Shown here piece after piece: positions 49,548-60,188 of a stretch of 60,216 bases of DNA (position 1 is the stretch's first letter; every line of letters begins with the position of its first letter). Location: contig NZ_JALCYY010000023.1 of assembly GCF_022690685.1 (NCBI RefSeq), positions 1 through 60,216 of the forward strand. Reading direction: 5' to 3'. The DNA comes from Anaeromyxobacter terrae. GTDB taxonomy: Bacteria > Myxococcota > Myxococcia > Myxococcales > Anaeromyxobacteraceae. The position numbers and the translations under genes were made by a program. The notes under the pieces are model-generated. The model saw only the letters and a program-made list of their open reading frames with translations. It was not told the origin of the DNA and did not search any database.

Positions 49548-49840
49548 GCTTCCCCCAATGGAGCCGGCGCACGGCCGGCGAAGGCTGGATGGCTCGGAAG
49601 GTAGGCAGGGGTGCGGGCGTGCGCCTGTCGCCAGCATGGAGGACCCGCGACGGGTGCGACCCCCGGTACGTGTCCGGCGGGCGAGTGACGGGAGCGACTG
49701 GCGCGCCGCGCGGCCTAGGGCGATCGCCCGAACCCGGGCTGGCCGGCGGGGCGAGAGCGGTGCGCCGGAGAAGCGCGCCCTCTGCGTGAGCTTGCCGTGG
49801 CGTGCGCGGCGCGCTGCGATGGCGGACCGGGAGGAAGACG

Positions 49841-50227
49841 ATGCCTCGAGCGAAGGAGCTGAAGATCCGCGTGCCCAGCCGGCCGGGCATGCTGGGAGAG
49901 ATCGCCGCCGCGCTGGGCGAGAAGCAGGTGAACCTGCGCGCCGTGAACGCCTGGGTCGAGGGGAACGAGGGCGTCGTGCGGATGGTGGTGGACAAGGCGG
50001 CCGCGGCGAAGCGCGTGCTCGCGAAGCGCGGCTGGGCGACCGAGGAGCAGGAGGTCCTCGAGCTCGAGCTGCCCGACAAGCCCGGCGCGCTCGGCCGCGC
50101 GGCGACCGCGATCGGCAAGGCCGGAGTGGACATCACCCACGTGTTCGTCGGGACGGCGCCCGCGCGGAAGACGACCGTCTTCCTGGGTGTCAGCGATCTC
50201 AAGACGGCGCTGAAGGCCGTCCGGTAG
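49841..50227 (+). CDS. Tandem ACT-domain protein
   Basis: A 128-residue protein from ATG 49841 with GGGAGG just upstream. It consists almost only of two ACT-type modules: KELKIRVPSRPGMLGEIAAALGEKQVNLRAVNAW and, later, LELELPDKPGALGRAATAIGKAGVDITHVFVG. The GxPG/DKPG turn and following helix are the amino-acid binding loop of ACT domains. Free-standing double ACT proteins usually bind amino acids to control an enzyme; the partner is not in the window except possibly SerA, which has its own ACT. A 21-bp hairpin repeat follows at 50276. Confidence 0.82.
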   Translation: MPRAKELKIRVPSRPGMLGEIAAALGEKQVNLRAVNAWVEGNEGVVRMVVDKAAAAKRVLAKRGWATEEQEVLELELPDKPGALGRAATAIGKAGVDITHVFVGTAPARKTTVFLGVSDLKTALKAVR

Positions 50228-50275
50228 CTAACGACCGATCAATATTCGGGAACAGTCGACGAGCGAAGCGAGCCC

Positions 50276-50296
50276 GCCGGGGCGGGGGCGCAGCCC
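50276..50296 (-). repeat. Intergenic 21-bp hairpin repeat, copy A
   Basis: Read on the minus strand this matches 60092-60112 at all 21 positions. It contains a GGGC-TGC-GCCC mini-hairpin followed by CCCGCCCCGGC. A third, partial copy of the mini-hairpin (GGGGC-TGC-GCCC) is at 52354-52365 on the minus strand. Confidence 0.6.
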
Positions 50297-50829
50297 AGGA
50301 TTCGTCACATCTCAGGGACGCGCCCGGAGGGCCGTACGCCGATGGGCCGGCGTATGGATGCGCACATCGGGCTCGGGCATCGACGAGGAGGAATCGCGCT
50401 GTCCGGGCACGGTTCCGAGCGGCCCAGCCGGAGTGGCGGGTGCAAGCGAGCGTCTCTCTACCGAGAGCGTCTTGCCGTGGGCGCTCGCGCCCACGCGCGG
50501 AGGCGAGCCCGGAAGCGGCGCACGAGCTTTCGCATATTCACTGAACGTAACAGCTGTCGCCAGAGGTAGCGCCGGTCGTCGTACGGGCTTCCTGACGATG
50601 TGAACAATCTGTCCCAGTTGCGGTGCGTGAAGAATCGCCCTTGACTGCTCCCCGCCGGAGCTCCGATCCGGGGTTCGAGGCGGCGCGCCAGGGCCGCTCA
50701 CGCGCACGCAGCTGGGCTGGGCGCGCGCGTTCGACCGCGGCAGGGGGTTGCCGAGGGCACACCGAGAAAAGCCGCGCTCGCGCGAGCCTGGAGCGCCTCC
50801 GGAGCTCCCGAAAACGCGTGTTACGAAGG

Positions 50830-50850
50830 GTGCATCTGGAGGTGCACTCC
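50830..50850 (+). promoter_or_regulatory. Two competing hairpins over the Shine-Dalgarno of the HNH gene
   Basis: GTGCA (50830-50834) can pair with TGCAC (50843-50847), leaving the TCTGGAGG Shine-Dalgarno in the loop and accessible. Alternatively TGGAG (50837-50841) can pair with CTCCA (50847-50851, including the A of ATG) and hide it. The two structures exclude each other, as in a simple translational switch. Short stems make this speculative. Confidence 0.3.
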
Positions 50851-52035
50851 ATGTCTTCGCTCGCCCCCGCTTCCCTCGACTCGAACGTCCTCGCCGTTCG
50901 CCTGCGCGAGCTCGCCGGAGAGGAACGAAACGTCCAGGTGGACTTCCTCCTTCACCTCGACGAGTTCGACCGCCGGCGCGCCTACGTCGAGGCGGGGCAC
51001 GCCTCGCTCTGGGCTTTTTGCCTGAAGGTCCTCCACCTCCGGGAGGGGGCCGCCGGCCGCCGCATCCAGGCCATGCGCGTGCTGCGCCGGTTCCCGAGCC
51101 TCGAGGCGCCGCTGCGCGATGGGCGCGTCTGCCTCTCCACCGTGGGGCTCCTCGGTCCGGTGCTCACCGAGGAGAACGTGGACGACCTCCTCGCCCGCGC
51201 CGCGTACCGGACCCGCGCCGAGGTCGAGCACCTCGTCGCCTCCATCCATGCGCGCACCGCGCCACGCGCAGGGATCCGCAAGCTCCCGGAGCGCGAGCCC
51301 GCCAAGGCGAGCGCGGCGCTGCCGCTCACGGCGCAGGACACTGGCGGGGAGCGCGCCGAGTCGTCGGGGGGAGCACCCGCGTCCGCGGCGCCGATGCCCG
51401 ACGCGCGCTCGACGTCGCCGGCCACCCGCGAGGTCGCGACCGAGAGGACGAAGCGCCGGTCGGAGACCGTGGCGGTCACCGAGAGCCACTGGTCGCTCCG
51501 CGTCACCCTCGACCGCGCCTGCAAGGAGGACCTCGAGACGCTCCGGTGTCTTCTCTCGCACAAGATCCCGGACGGTGACCTGGCGGCGGTGCTCCACGAG
51601 GCGATCCGCTGCGCCATCGACAAGCACGGCAAGCGCAAGGGCGCGGTCGTACCGGAGCGAAAGACGAAGCGCCCTGAGCCGATGGCGGCGGCGTCCCCGG
51701 CGGCGACTTCCACGATCCCGGCGATAGTGCGCCGCGCGGTGTGGAGGCGCGACGGCGGGCGCTGCGCCTGGGTCGGTCCGGACGGGTGCCGCTGCAGCAG
51801 CCGCTGGAAGCTCGAGCTCGACCACATCCAACCCGCCGCGCTCGGGGGACCCTCGACGATCGACAATCTCCGGCTCGCCTGCCGAGCTCACAATTTGCTT
51901 CACGCCGAGAGGATCTTCGGACGCGAGCACATGGCGCGCTTCCGCCGCCACGCGGGCGCCGGACCGACGCCGCTGGAGCGCGCTGGGGGAGCGCCCCTGC
52001 GTCCCGCCATGCAGCTGGGGATGTGGGCGCCGTGA
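50851..52035 (+). CDS. HNH endonuclease-domain protein
   Basis: A 394-residue protein from ATG 50851, with GGAGG 9 nt upstream. The first ~120 residues are helical (VLAVRLRELAGEERNVQVDFLLHLDEFDRR; LKVLHLREGAAGRRIQAMRVLRRFP) and look like the N-terminal part of the multi-copy HNH proteins of high-GC bacteria. A low-complexity charged linker follows (~150-220). The C-terminal ~100 residues contain the HNH nuclease: WRRDGGRCAWVGPDGCRC as a possible zinc knuckle, then LELDHIQPAALGG, STIDNLRLACRAHN. All H-N-H residues are intact. It sits alone in a gene-poor region with slightly different base composition, so it may be an acquired or mobile homing-type gene. Confidence 0.85.
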   Translation: MSSLAPASLDSNVLAVRLRELAGEERNVQVDFLLHLDEFDRRRAYVEAGHASLWAFCLKVLHLREGAAGRRIQAMRVLRRFPSLEAPLRDGRVCLSTVGLLGPVLTEENVDDLLARAAYRTRAEVEHLVASIHARTAPRAGIRKLPEREPAKASAALPLTAQDTGGERAESSGGAPASAAPMPDARSTSPATREVATERTKRRSETVAVTESHWSLRVTLDRACKEDLETLRCLLSHKIPDGDLAAVLHEAIRCAIDKHGKRKGAVVPERKTKRPEPMAAASPAATSTIPAIVRRAVWRRDGGRCAWVGPDGCRCSSRWKLELDHIQPAALGGPSTIDNLRLACRAHNLLHAERIFGREHMARFRRHAGAGPTPLERAGGAPLRPAMQLGMWAP

Positions 52036-52433
52036 GCCTGCGCGCGCCAACGAAGGACGAGTGACGCTGCGCACGGACGGCGCTCGCGCGGACACGCCGG
52101 AGAGACGGCTCTCCAGCTGCGGTCGGGCCGAACGTCGCGCCGCCGCGCCTCCGCAGGCATCCGGCATCCGACCCCTCGGCCCGGGTCCCCGCGGTCAACG
52201 CTCGCCGCGCGCTTGCCGCCCGTACGACTCCGAAGGGCGCGTTCCCGGGCCGCACGGGCTCACCCCGTCGATGCCCCACCGGCCTGCGCGCTGGGCCGCT
52301 CGTCGAACGGCAACCGCGAGCACCGTCGCATCCCCAGGATGTGATGATGGTGAGGGCGCAGCCCCGTCAGAACACGGCCAAACGACAGCGCGATGCGCGA
52401 CACCGAAGGTGATCGCGAATCGCGCACTGTCGT
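52036..52433. other. 398-bp noncoding region between convergent HNH and sigma54-activator genes
   Basis: No convincing gene. Contains a GGGGC-TGC-GCCC mini-hairpin (52354-52365, minus strand) downstream of the sigma54-activator stop, likely part of its terminator; the same core is found at 50276 and 60092. The rest shows nothing I can name. Confidence 0.5.
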
Positions 52434-54371
<1,938 letters not shown>

Positions 54372-54422
54372 CGGGCTCCTCCTTCTTGGTTCGCGACGGC
54401 ACCGGCCCGGGCTGCGGCCCAG

Positions 54423-54453
54423 TGTTCCGTTCGCGGAGCATACCTGTTCCGGA
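54423..54453. promoter_or_regulatory. Candidate activator-binding repeats
   Basis: TGTTCCG occurs at 54423-54429 and 54445-54451, 22 bp apart, about two helical turns. The first copy also forms a near-palindrome with CGGAGCA, and the second forms the palindrome TTCCGGAA. Sites arranged like this about 100-150 bp upstream of a sigma54 promoter often bind the activator. Confidence 0.35.
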
Positions 54454-54560
54454 AGCGGTGCACCGAGTGGCCGCCCCGTCCGGGGGCTGCTGGTCGGCGC
54501 CGTGGCTCGAACGCCTGCGAACCCGGCGGGTTGTGCTCGGGTGCGCCCGCTCGCCGCGCT

Positions 54561-54576
54561 CGGTGCGCTCGATGCA
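54561..54576 (+). promoter_or_regulatory. Weak sigma54-like promoter for fadNAE
   Basis: CGGTGCG-N5-ATGCA keeps GG (54562-54563) and GC (54574-54575) at the exact 10-nt spacing needed for -24/-12, but other positions deviate. GG-N10-GC is common by chance in GC-rich DNA. Its position, about 110-140 bp downstream of the TGTTCCG repeats and about 95 nt before the fadN start, is what makes it notable. Confidence 0.25.
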
Positions 54577-54682
54577 ATGGAGACCGCTCGCCGTCCGAGC
54601 CGCTCCCGCCCCGGGCGCGGCCGAGTGAACCGATGGTGTAGCGCGATGCGTGGACGCGCACGCGAAGACCGGAGGCCGAGCG

Positions 54683-57073
54683 GTGGACGAACGGATCGAG
54701 AGGGTGGCGGTGCTCGGGTCGGGGGTGATGGGCGCGACCATCGCAGCCCAGCTCGCGAACGCCGGGCTTCGCGTGCTCCTGCTGGACATCGTGCCGAAGG
54801 AGGCGACCGCCGAGGAGCGCGCGGCGGGGCTCGGCCTCGCCGATCGCGCCGTGCGCGACCGGCTCGCCACCGCCGCGCGGGCGGGGCTCGAGAGGCTCAA
54901 GCCGGCGCCGCTCTACCTCCCCGCGTACGCGGCGCGCATCGAGGTGGGCAACCTCGAGGACGACCTCCCGCGCCTCCGCGAGTGCGACTGGGTGGTCGAG
55001 GTCGTCCTCGAGAACCTGGAGGTGAAGCGGGCGCTGCTCGCGCGCCTCGCGCCGCACCTCCGGCCCGACGTGGTGCTCTCGACGAACACGAGCGGCCTCT
55101 CGGTGAACGCGCTCGCCGAGGCGCTCCCCGAGCCGCTCCGGCCGCGGCTCCTCGTCACCCACTTCTTCAACCCGCCGCGCTACATGCGGCTCGTCGAGAT
55201 CGTCTCCTCGCGCTTCACCGATCCCGCGGTGGCGGCGCGGATGGCGGAGCTCATCCGCGTGCGGCTCGGGAAGGGGATCGTCACCGCCAAGGACACGCCG
55301 AACTTCGTCGCGAACCGGATCGGCGTGTTCTCCCTCTGCAACGCCGTCCACCACATGGTCGAGCTCGGCCTCACCGTGGAGGAGGTCGACGCGGTCGCCG
55401 GCCCCGCCACGGCGCGCCCCAAGAGCGCGGCGTTCCGCACCGCCGATCTCGTCGGCCTCGACACCCTCGCGCACGTCGCGCGGAACTCGTACGAGCTCCT
55501 GCCCGGAGACGAGCAGCGGGCGGCGTTCCTCCTGCCCGGGTTCGTCGGGGGGATGATCCAGCGGGGCCTCCTCGGCAACAAGACGCAGGGCGGCTTCTTC
55601 AGGAAGACGAAGGGGGAGGAGGGGAGCCAGGTCCTCTTCTTCGATCACCGCTCGGGTGAGTACCTCCCCGCGCGGAGGCCGCGGTTCGCCTCCGTCGAGG
55701 CGGCGAAGGGGATCGACGATCCGGGGAAGCGGCTCCGCGCCGTGCTCGCCGGGAGCGATCCGGCCGCGACGTTCGCGTGGCGGAACCTGCGGGACACGCT
55801 CCTCTACGCGTTCAACCGGATCCCGGAGATCGCCGACGACGTCGTGAACGTCGACGCCGCGATGCGCTGGGGCTTCGGCTGGGAGCTCGGGCCGTTCGAG
55901 ATGATGGACGCCATCGGCGTCGCCGAGCTGGTGCGCCGCGCCGAGGCGGACGGCGTGAAGGTCCCCGCCGCGCTCTACGGCGTGCCGTCGTTCTACTCCG
56001 AGGAGGGCGGGAAGCGCCGCTTCGTGGATCTCGCCCACGGCGGCGGCTGGCTGGACGTGCCGCGGCCGCCGGATCACCTCGACCTCACCGTCCTCGAGAA
56101 GGCGGGCGCGGTCGTGGAGCGGAACGCGGGCGCCTCGGTCCTGGACCTCGGCGACGGCGTCTTCTGCCTCGAGTTCCACACCAAGATGAACGCCATCGGC
56201 AACGACGTGCTCGCCATGGTCCACAAGGCGCTGCGTCGTGCGGAGACCGAGGGCCGGGGGCTCGTCATCGCGAACCAGGGCCCGGCGTTCTCGGCCGGCG
56301 CGAACCTGATGCTCGTCGCGATGGCCATCGCGGAGGGCGCGTACGACGAGATCGCGCTCACCGTGCGGGCGTTCCAGAAGGCCATGATGGCGGTGAAGTA
56401 CGCGCGGGTGCCGGTGGTGGCCGCGCCGCACGGGCTCGCCCTCGGCGGCGGCTGCGAGGTCTGCCTGCACGCCACCGCGATGAACCCGCTCGCCGAGACG
56501 TACATGGGGCTCGTGGAGCTCGGCGTGGGGCTCCTGCCCGCCGGCGGCGGCACGAAGGAGCTCGCGCTCCGGGCCGTCCGGCTCGCCGAGCAGTACGAGA
56601 CCGACGTCTCGCCGTTCCTGTTCAAGCACTTCACGACGATCGCGACCGCGAAGGTGAGCGCCTCCGCCGACGAGCTCCGCGGGATGGGGCTCCTCCGGCC
56701 GGGCGACGGCGTCACGCTCTCGCCGGACCGGCTCGTGCACGACGCGAAGGCGCGCGTCCTCGCGCTCGCCGCGAACCACCGCCCGGGGGAGCCGGCGACG
56801 GACCTCAGGGCGCCGGGCCGGAGCGTCGCGGCGAGCCTCGCCTCCCAGCTCTGGAACATGCGGATGGGCGGCTTCATCACCGAGTACGAGGAGAAGCTCG
56901 GGAGGACCGTCGCCGGGGTCATCACGGGCGGCGACGTCCCCGCCGGCACCGCCATCACCGAGCAGTGGCTGCTCGACCTCGAGCGGGAGGCGTTCCTGCG
57001 CCTCTGCGGGGAGAAGAAGACGCTCGAGCGGATCCAGCACATGCTCAAGAAGGGCAAGCCGCTCCGCAACTAG
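54683..57073 (+). CDS. fadN: 3-hydroxyacyl-CoA dehydrogenase / enoyl-CoA hydratase (FadN-type)
   Basis: A 796-residue bifunctional enzyme from GTG 54683, which has GGAGG 7 nt upstream; GTG 54650 is an alternative. The N-terminal half is 3-hydroxyacyl-CoA dehydrogenase: NAD-binding VLGSGVMGATIAAQLANAG (8-26), THFFNPP with the catalytic His, and NFVANRIGVF. The C-terminal ~480-700 is an enoyl-CoA hydratase/isomerase domain with NQGPAFSAGANLML, LALGGGCEV and VELGVGLLPAGGGT, retaining both catalytic Glu positions. This dehydrogenase-first order matches Bacillus FadN, not E. coli FadB. It carries out the hydration and NAD-oxidation steps of beta-oxidation. First gene of the operon. Confidence 0.93.
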   Translation: MDERIERVAVLGSGVMGATIAAQLANAGLRVLLLDIVPKEATAEERAAGLGLADRAVRDRLATAARAGLERLKPAPLYLPAYAARIEVGNLEDDLPRLRECDWVVEVVLENLEVKRALLARLAPHLRPDVVLSTNTSGLSVNALAEALPEPLRPRLLVTHFFNPPRYMRLVEIVSSRFTDPAVAARMAELIRVRLGKGIVTAKDTPNFVANRIGVFSLCNAVHHMVELGLTVEEVDAVAGPATARPKSAAFRTADLVGLDTLAHVARNSYELLPGDEQRAAFLLPGFVGGMIQRGLLGNKTQGGFFRKTKGEEGSQVLFFDHRSGEYLPARRPRFASVEAAKGIDDPGKRLRAVLAGSDPAATFAWRNLRDTLLYAFNRIPEIADDVVNVDAAMRWGFGWELGPFEMMDAIGVAELVRRAEADGVKVPAALYGVPSFYSEEGGKRRFVDLAHGGGWLDVPRPPDHLDLTVLEKAGAVVERNAGASVLDLGDGVFCLEFHTKMNAIGNDVLAMVHKALRRAETEGRGLVIANQGPAFSAGANLMLVAMAIAEGAYDEIALTVRAFQKAMMAVKYARVPVVAAPHGLALGGGCEVCLHATAMNPLAETYMGLVELGVGLLPAGGGTKELALRAVRLAEQYETDVSPFLFKHFTTIATAKVSASADELRGMGLLRPGDGVTLSPDRLVHDAKARVLALAANHRPGEPATDLRAPGRSVAASLASQLWNMRMGGFITEYEEKLGRTVAGVITGGDVPAGTAITEQWLLDLEREAFLRLCGEKKTLERIQHMLKKGKPLRN

Positions 57074-57091
57074 CACACACGGGTGATCACC

Positions 57092-58264
57092 ATGAGTGGA
57101 GCCTACGTCCTCGCCGCGGTCCGCACGCCCGGCTGCAAGGCCAAGAAGGGAAAGCTCAGGGACGTCCGCCCGGACGACCTCGCCGCGACGGCGATCCGCG
57201 CGCTCCTCGAGCGTGCGCGGGTCGAGCCGCGCGCCATCGAGGACGTCATCATGGGCTGCGCCTTCCCCGAGGGCGAGCAGGGCATGAACCTCGGCCGCGT
57301 CGCGGCGCTGCGCGCGGGCCTGCCGGTGGAGGTGCCCGGCCAGACCGTGAATCGCTTCTGCGCGTCCGGCCTCCAGGCGATCGCGACCGCCGCCGAGCGG
57401 ATCCTCGCCGGCCAGGCCGACGCCATCGTCGCGGGCGGCGCCGAGAGCATGAGCCTCGTCCCGATGGGCGGCGCGAAGTTCAGCGCGAACCCTGGGCTCG
57501 TCGGCGCCTGGCCCGAGTCCTACGCGGCGATGGGGGTCACCGCCGAGCTCGTCGCCTCGCGCTACCGCGTCACGCGCGAGGACCAGGACGCCTTCGCGGC
57601 GGAGAGCCACGCCCGCGCGGCGTCCGCGCAGGCGAAGGGCCTGTTCGCGGGCGAGCTCGCGCCGGTGGACGTCGAGCGCGTGGCGCTCCTCGGCGGGAAG
57701 CTCGAGCGGCGGCAGGAGCGGGTGGACGCGGACGACGGCGTCCGGGCCGATACGACGCGCGAGGGGCTCGCGCGGCTCAGGCCCGCGTTCAAGGTCGACG
57801 GCACCGTCACGGCCGGGAACTCCTCGCAGATGACCGATGGCGCGGCCGCGGTGCTCGTGGTGTCGGAGGCGTTCCTCGCGCGGACGAAGCTCGCGCCGCT
57901 CGGCCGGTTCGTCTCGTACGCGGTGAAGGGCGTGCCGCCGGAGGTCATGGGCGTCGGCCCGATCGAGGCGATCCCGGCCGCGCTCGCGCGGGCGGGCGTG
58001 CGCAAGGAGGACGTCGGGCAGGTGGAGCTCAACGAGGCGTTCGCGGCGCAGGCGCTCACCTGCGTGCGCGCCCTCGGCCTCGACCCGGCGCGCGTGAACC
58101 CGACCGGCGGGGCCATCGCGCTCGGCCACCCGCTCGGCTGCACCGGCGCGAAGCTCACCGCGACGCTGCTGCACGGGCTCGCGCGGAGCGGCGAGCGCTA
58201 CGGGATCGTGTCGATGTGCATCGGGGGCGGGATGGGCGCGGCGGCGGTCTTCGAGCGCGCCTAG
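57092..58264 (+). CDS. fadA: Acetyl-CoA C-acyltransferase (thiolase)
   Basis: A 390-residue thiolase; ATG 57092, with an in-frame GTG at 57083. The catalytic Cys90 (NRFCASGLQAIA), His in GHPLGCTGAK (~346) and second Cys in CIGGGMG (~376) are all present. NEAFAAQALTC and GVGPIEAIPAAL are typical thiolase family segments. It cleaves 3-ketoacyl-CoA to acetyl-CoA plus a shortened acyl-CoA, the last step of beta-oxidation. It follows fadN by 18 bp and precedes fadE by 37 bp, giving the fadN-fadA-fadE order known from Bacillus. Confidence 0.95.
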   Translation: MSGAYVLAAVRTPGCKAKKGKLRDVRPDDLAATAIRALLERARVEPRAIEDVIMGCAFPEGEQGMNLGRVAALRAGLPVEVPGQTVNRFCASGLQAIATAAERILAGQADAIVAGGAESMSLVPMGGAKFSANPGLVGAWPESYAAMGVTAELVASRYRVTREDQDAFAAESHARAASAQAKGLFAGELAPVDVERVALLGGKLERRQERVDADDGVRADTTREGLARLRPAFKVDGTVTAGNSSQMTDGAAAVLVVSEAFLARTKLAPLGRFVSYAVKGVPPEVMGVGPIEAIPAALARAGVRKEDVGQVELNEAFAAQALTCVRALGLDPARVNPTGGAIALGHPLGCTGAKLTATLLHGLARSGERYGIVSMCIGGGMGAAAVFERA

Positions 58265-58301
58265 CGCGCGACGGCTCTCTTAGGGACAGCGGAGGACGAT
58301 C

Positions 58302-60077
58302 ATGGCGAGACTCTTCAAGGGCGCGGAGTACCTCATCACCGAGGCGACGAAGGACGACGTCTTCACGCCCGAGGACTTCAGCGAGGAGCAGCGGCAGATC
58401 GCGCACACCGCGGACCAGTTCGTCCAGGAGGAGGTGACGCCCGTGCTCGACCGGCTCGAGCACCAGGAGCCGGGGCTCGCGGCCGCGCTCATGCGCAAGG
58501 CGGGCGAGGCGGGCCTGCTCATGATCGACGCGCCGGAGGCCTACGGCGGGCTCGCGCTCGACAAGGCGACGAGCATGCTCGCCGCGGAGCGGATGGGCGC
58601 GGCCGGCGCGTTCTCCGTGTCCTACGCGGCGCACAGCGGCATCGGCACGCTGCCCCTCGTGTACTACGGGACCGAGGCGCAGAAGGATCGGTACCTCGGC
58701 AAGCTCGTCACGGGCGAGTGGAGCGCCGCGTACTGCCTCACCGAGCCGGAGGCGGGGAGCGACGCGCTCGGCGGCAAGACCACCGCGACGCTCACGCCCG
58801 ACGGCAAGCACTACCTCCTCGACGGCACGAAGCAGTTCATCACGAACGGCAGCTTCGCCGACCTGTTCACGGTCTTCGCGCGCGTCGACAAGAAGCACTT
58901 CACCGCCTTCCTCGTGGAGCGGACGACGCCGGGCCTCACGGTCGGCCCGGAGGAGAAGAAGCTCGGCATCAAGGGCTCCTCGACGACGCCGGTCGTCTTC
59001 GAGGGCGCGAAGGTGCCGGTCGAGAACGTGCTCGGCGAGATCGGCAAGGGGCACAAGATCGCGTTCAACGTGCTCAACGTCGGCCGCTTCAAGCTCGGCG
59101 CGGCGGTGACCGGCGCGGCGAAGCTGGCGTTCAAGACCGGCGTCGCGTACGCGAACGCGCGCAAGCAGTTCGGCGTGCCCATCGCCCGCTTCGGCGCGAT
59201 CCAGGAGAAGGTCGCCGACCTCACCGCCGGCCTCTTCGCCGCGGAGTCGCTCGTCTACCGGCTCGCGGGGCTCATCGACGACCGACTCGCCACGATCCCG
59301 AAGGACGCCGCCGGCTACTACGAGGCCTACCAGCAGGGCATCGAGGAGTACGCGATCGAGTGCGCGATCGCGAAGGTGTTCTGCAGCGAGGTGCTCGCCG
59401 ACGTGGTCGACGAGGTGGTCCAGATCCACGGCGGCTACGGCTTCATCCAGGAGTACCCCGCCGAGAAGTACTACCGGGACGAGCGCATCAACCGGATCTT
59501 CGAGGGCACGAACGAGATCAACCGGCTCCTCGTGCCGGGCACGATCCTGCGCCGCGCCATGAAGGGCGAGCTGCCCCTGCAGCGCGAGGCGATGAAGGCG
59601 ATGGAGGCGCTCATGACGCCCTCCCTCGACGAGCTCGACCCCTCCCAGCCCTTCGCGGCGGAGCGGGCGGTGCTCGGCGGTCTCAAGAAGACCTTCCTCG
59701 TCGTGGCCGGCGCCGCGGTCCAGCGGTACATGGACGCGCTCAAGGACGAGCAGGAGGTGCTGCTCGCGCTCGCGGACGTGGCGATCCAGGTCTTCGCGAT
59801 CGAGAGCGCGCTCCTCAGGGCGGAGAAGATCTCGCCGCGCCTCCCGGAGTCGCGGCGCGCGGACGTGGCGGCCGCGGTGAAGGTGCACACCTTCTCCGCC
59901 GTCGAGAAGCTCGCCGCCGCCGCCCGCCGGGCCGCGTTCTACGTCGCGGAGGGGGACACGCTCACCGTGCTGCTAGGCGGCATCCGCCGGTTCACCAAGT
60001 ACGACGCCTCGGGCCTGCTCGCCGCGAAGCGGCGCCTCGCCGCCGCCGCGCTCGAGGGCGAGCGCTATCCGCTGTGA
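58302..60077 (+). CDS. fadE: Acyl-CoA dehydrogenase (FadE-type, with C-terminal extension)
   Basis: A 591-residue acyl-CoA dehydrogenase from ATG 58302 with GGAGGA just upstream. Standard family motifs: AYCLTEPEAGSDA (FAD loop), QFITNGSFADLFTVF, QIHGGYGFIQEYPAEKYYRD, and IFEGTNEINRLLVPGTI with the catalytic Glu (~402). About 170 extra residues follow the usual ~400-residue core, as in the Bacillus FadE/YngJ type. It oxidises acyl-CoA to trans-2-enoyl-CoA with FAD, feeding electrons to ETF. Third gene of the operon; a cluster of hairpins follows its stop. Confidence 0.95.
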   Translation: MARLFKGAEYLITEATKDDVFTPEDFSEEQRQIAHTADQFVQEEVTPVLDRLEHQEPGLAAALMRKAGEAGLLMIDAPEAYGGLALDKATSMLAAERMGAAGAFSVSYAAHSGIGTLPLVYYGTEAQKDRYLGKLVTGEWSAAYCLTEPEAGSDALGGKTTATLTPDGKHYLLDGTKQFITNGSFADLFTVFARVDKKHFTAFLVERTTPGLTVGPEEKKLGIKGSSTTPVVFEGAKVPVENVLGEIGKGHKIAFNVLNVGRFKLGAAVTGAAKLAFKTGVAYANARKQFGVPIARFGAIQEKVADLTAGLFAAESLVYRLAGLIDDRLATIPKDAAGYYEAYQQGIEEYAIECAIAKVFCSEVLADVVDEVVQIHGGYGFIQEYPAEKYYRDERINRIFEGTNEINRLLVPGTILRRAMKGELPLQREAMKAMEALMTPSLDELDPSQPFAAERAVLGGLKKTFLVVAGAAVQRYMDALKDEQEVLLALADVAIQVFAIESALLRAEKISPRLPESRRADVAAAVKVHTFSAVEKLAAAARRAAFYVAEGDTLTVLLGGIRRFTKYDASGLLAAKRRLAAAALEGERYPL

Positions 60078-60089
60078 GGCATGGTCTCA

Positions 60090-60165
60090 GGGGGCTGCGC
60101 CCCCGCCCCGGCTCGCCGGGGCCCGTGCGCCACCGCGGGCGGCGTCGCCGCGATCGCGGTGGCGC
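60090..60165 (+). terminator. Hairpin cluster after fadE
   Basis: Three hairpins follow the fadE stop: GGGGGC-TGC-GCCCCC (60090-60104), CCCCGGC-TC-GCCGGGG (60106-60121), and an 11-bp stem GCGCCACCGCG (60127-60137) paired with 60155-60165 across a 17-nt loop. The first is part of a 21-bp repeat shared with 50276. Together they should end the fad transcript. Confidence 0.65.
60092..60112 (+). repeat. Intergenic 21-bp hairpin repeat, copy B
   Basis: Identical over 21 bp to the reverse complement of 50276-50296 and located directly 3' of a gene, as is the partial copy at 52354. It looks like a dispersed intergenic element of this genome. Confidence 0.6.
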
Positions 60166-60171
60166 CCCGGC

Positions 60172-60188
60172 GGGGGGGGGGGGGGGGG
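60172..60188 (+). repeat. Run of 17 G
   Basis: A homopolymer of 17 G, directly after the fadE hairpin cluster and followed by further G-rich sequence to the window end. Length could be a sequencing error; real G-runs of this size are prone to slippage. Confidence 0.8.

Larger units (their letters stand above)
50228..50850. other. 623-bp noncoding region before the HNH gene
   Basis: No gene here passes inspection. The stretch around 50520-50640 is clearly more AT-rich than the window and contains ACAGCTGT (50554) and a possible TTGACT (50641). A 21-bp element at 50276-50296 is repeated in reverse at 60092. No transposase, integrase or inverted terminal repeats are visible; the region could be a decayed insertion or a regulatory leader. 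Confidence 0.5.

Noticed and set aside
46596-49604. 1002-codon plus-strand open frame, Ala/Val/Gly/Arg-rich repeats
   Set aside because: It is the complement of the cysteine-rich repeat gene; its repeats are those of the coding strand.
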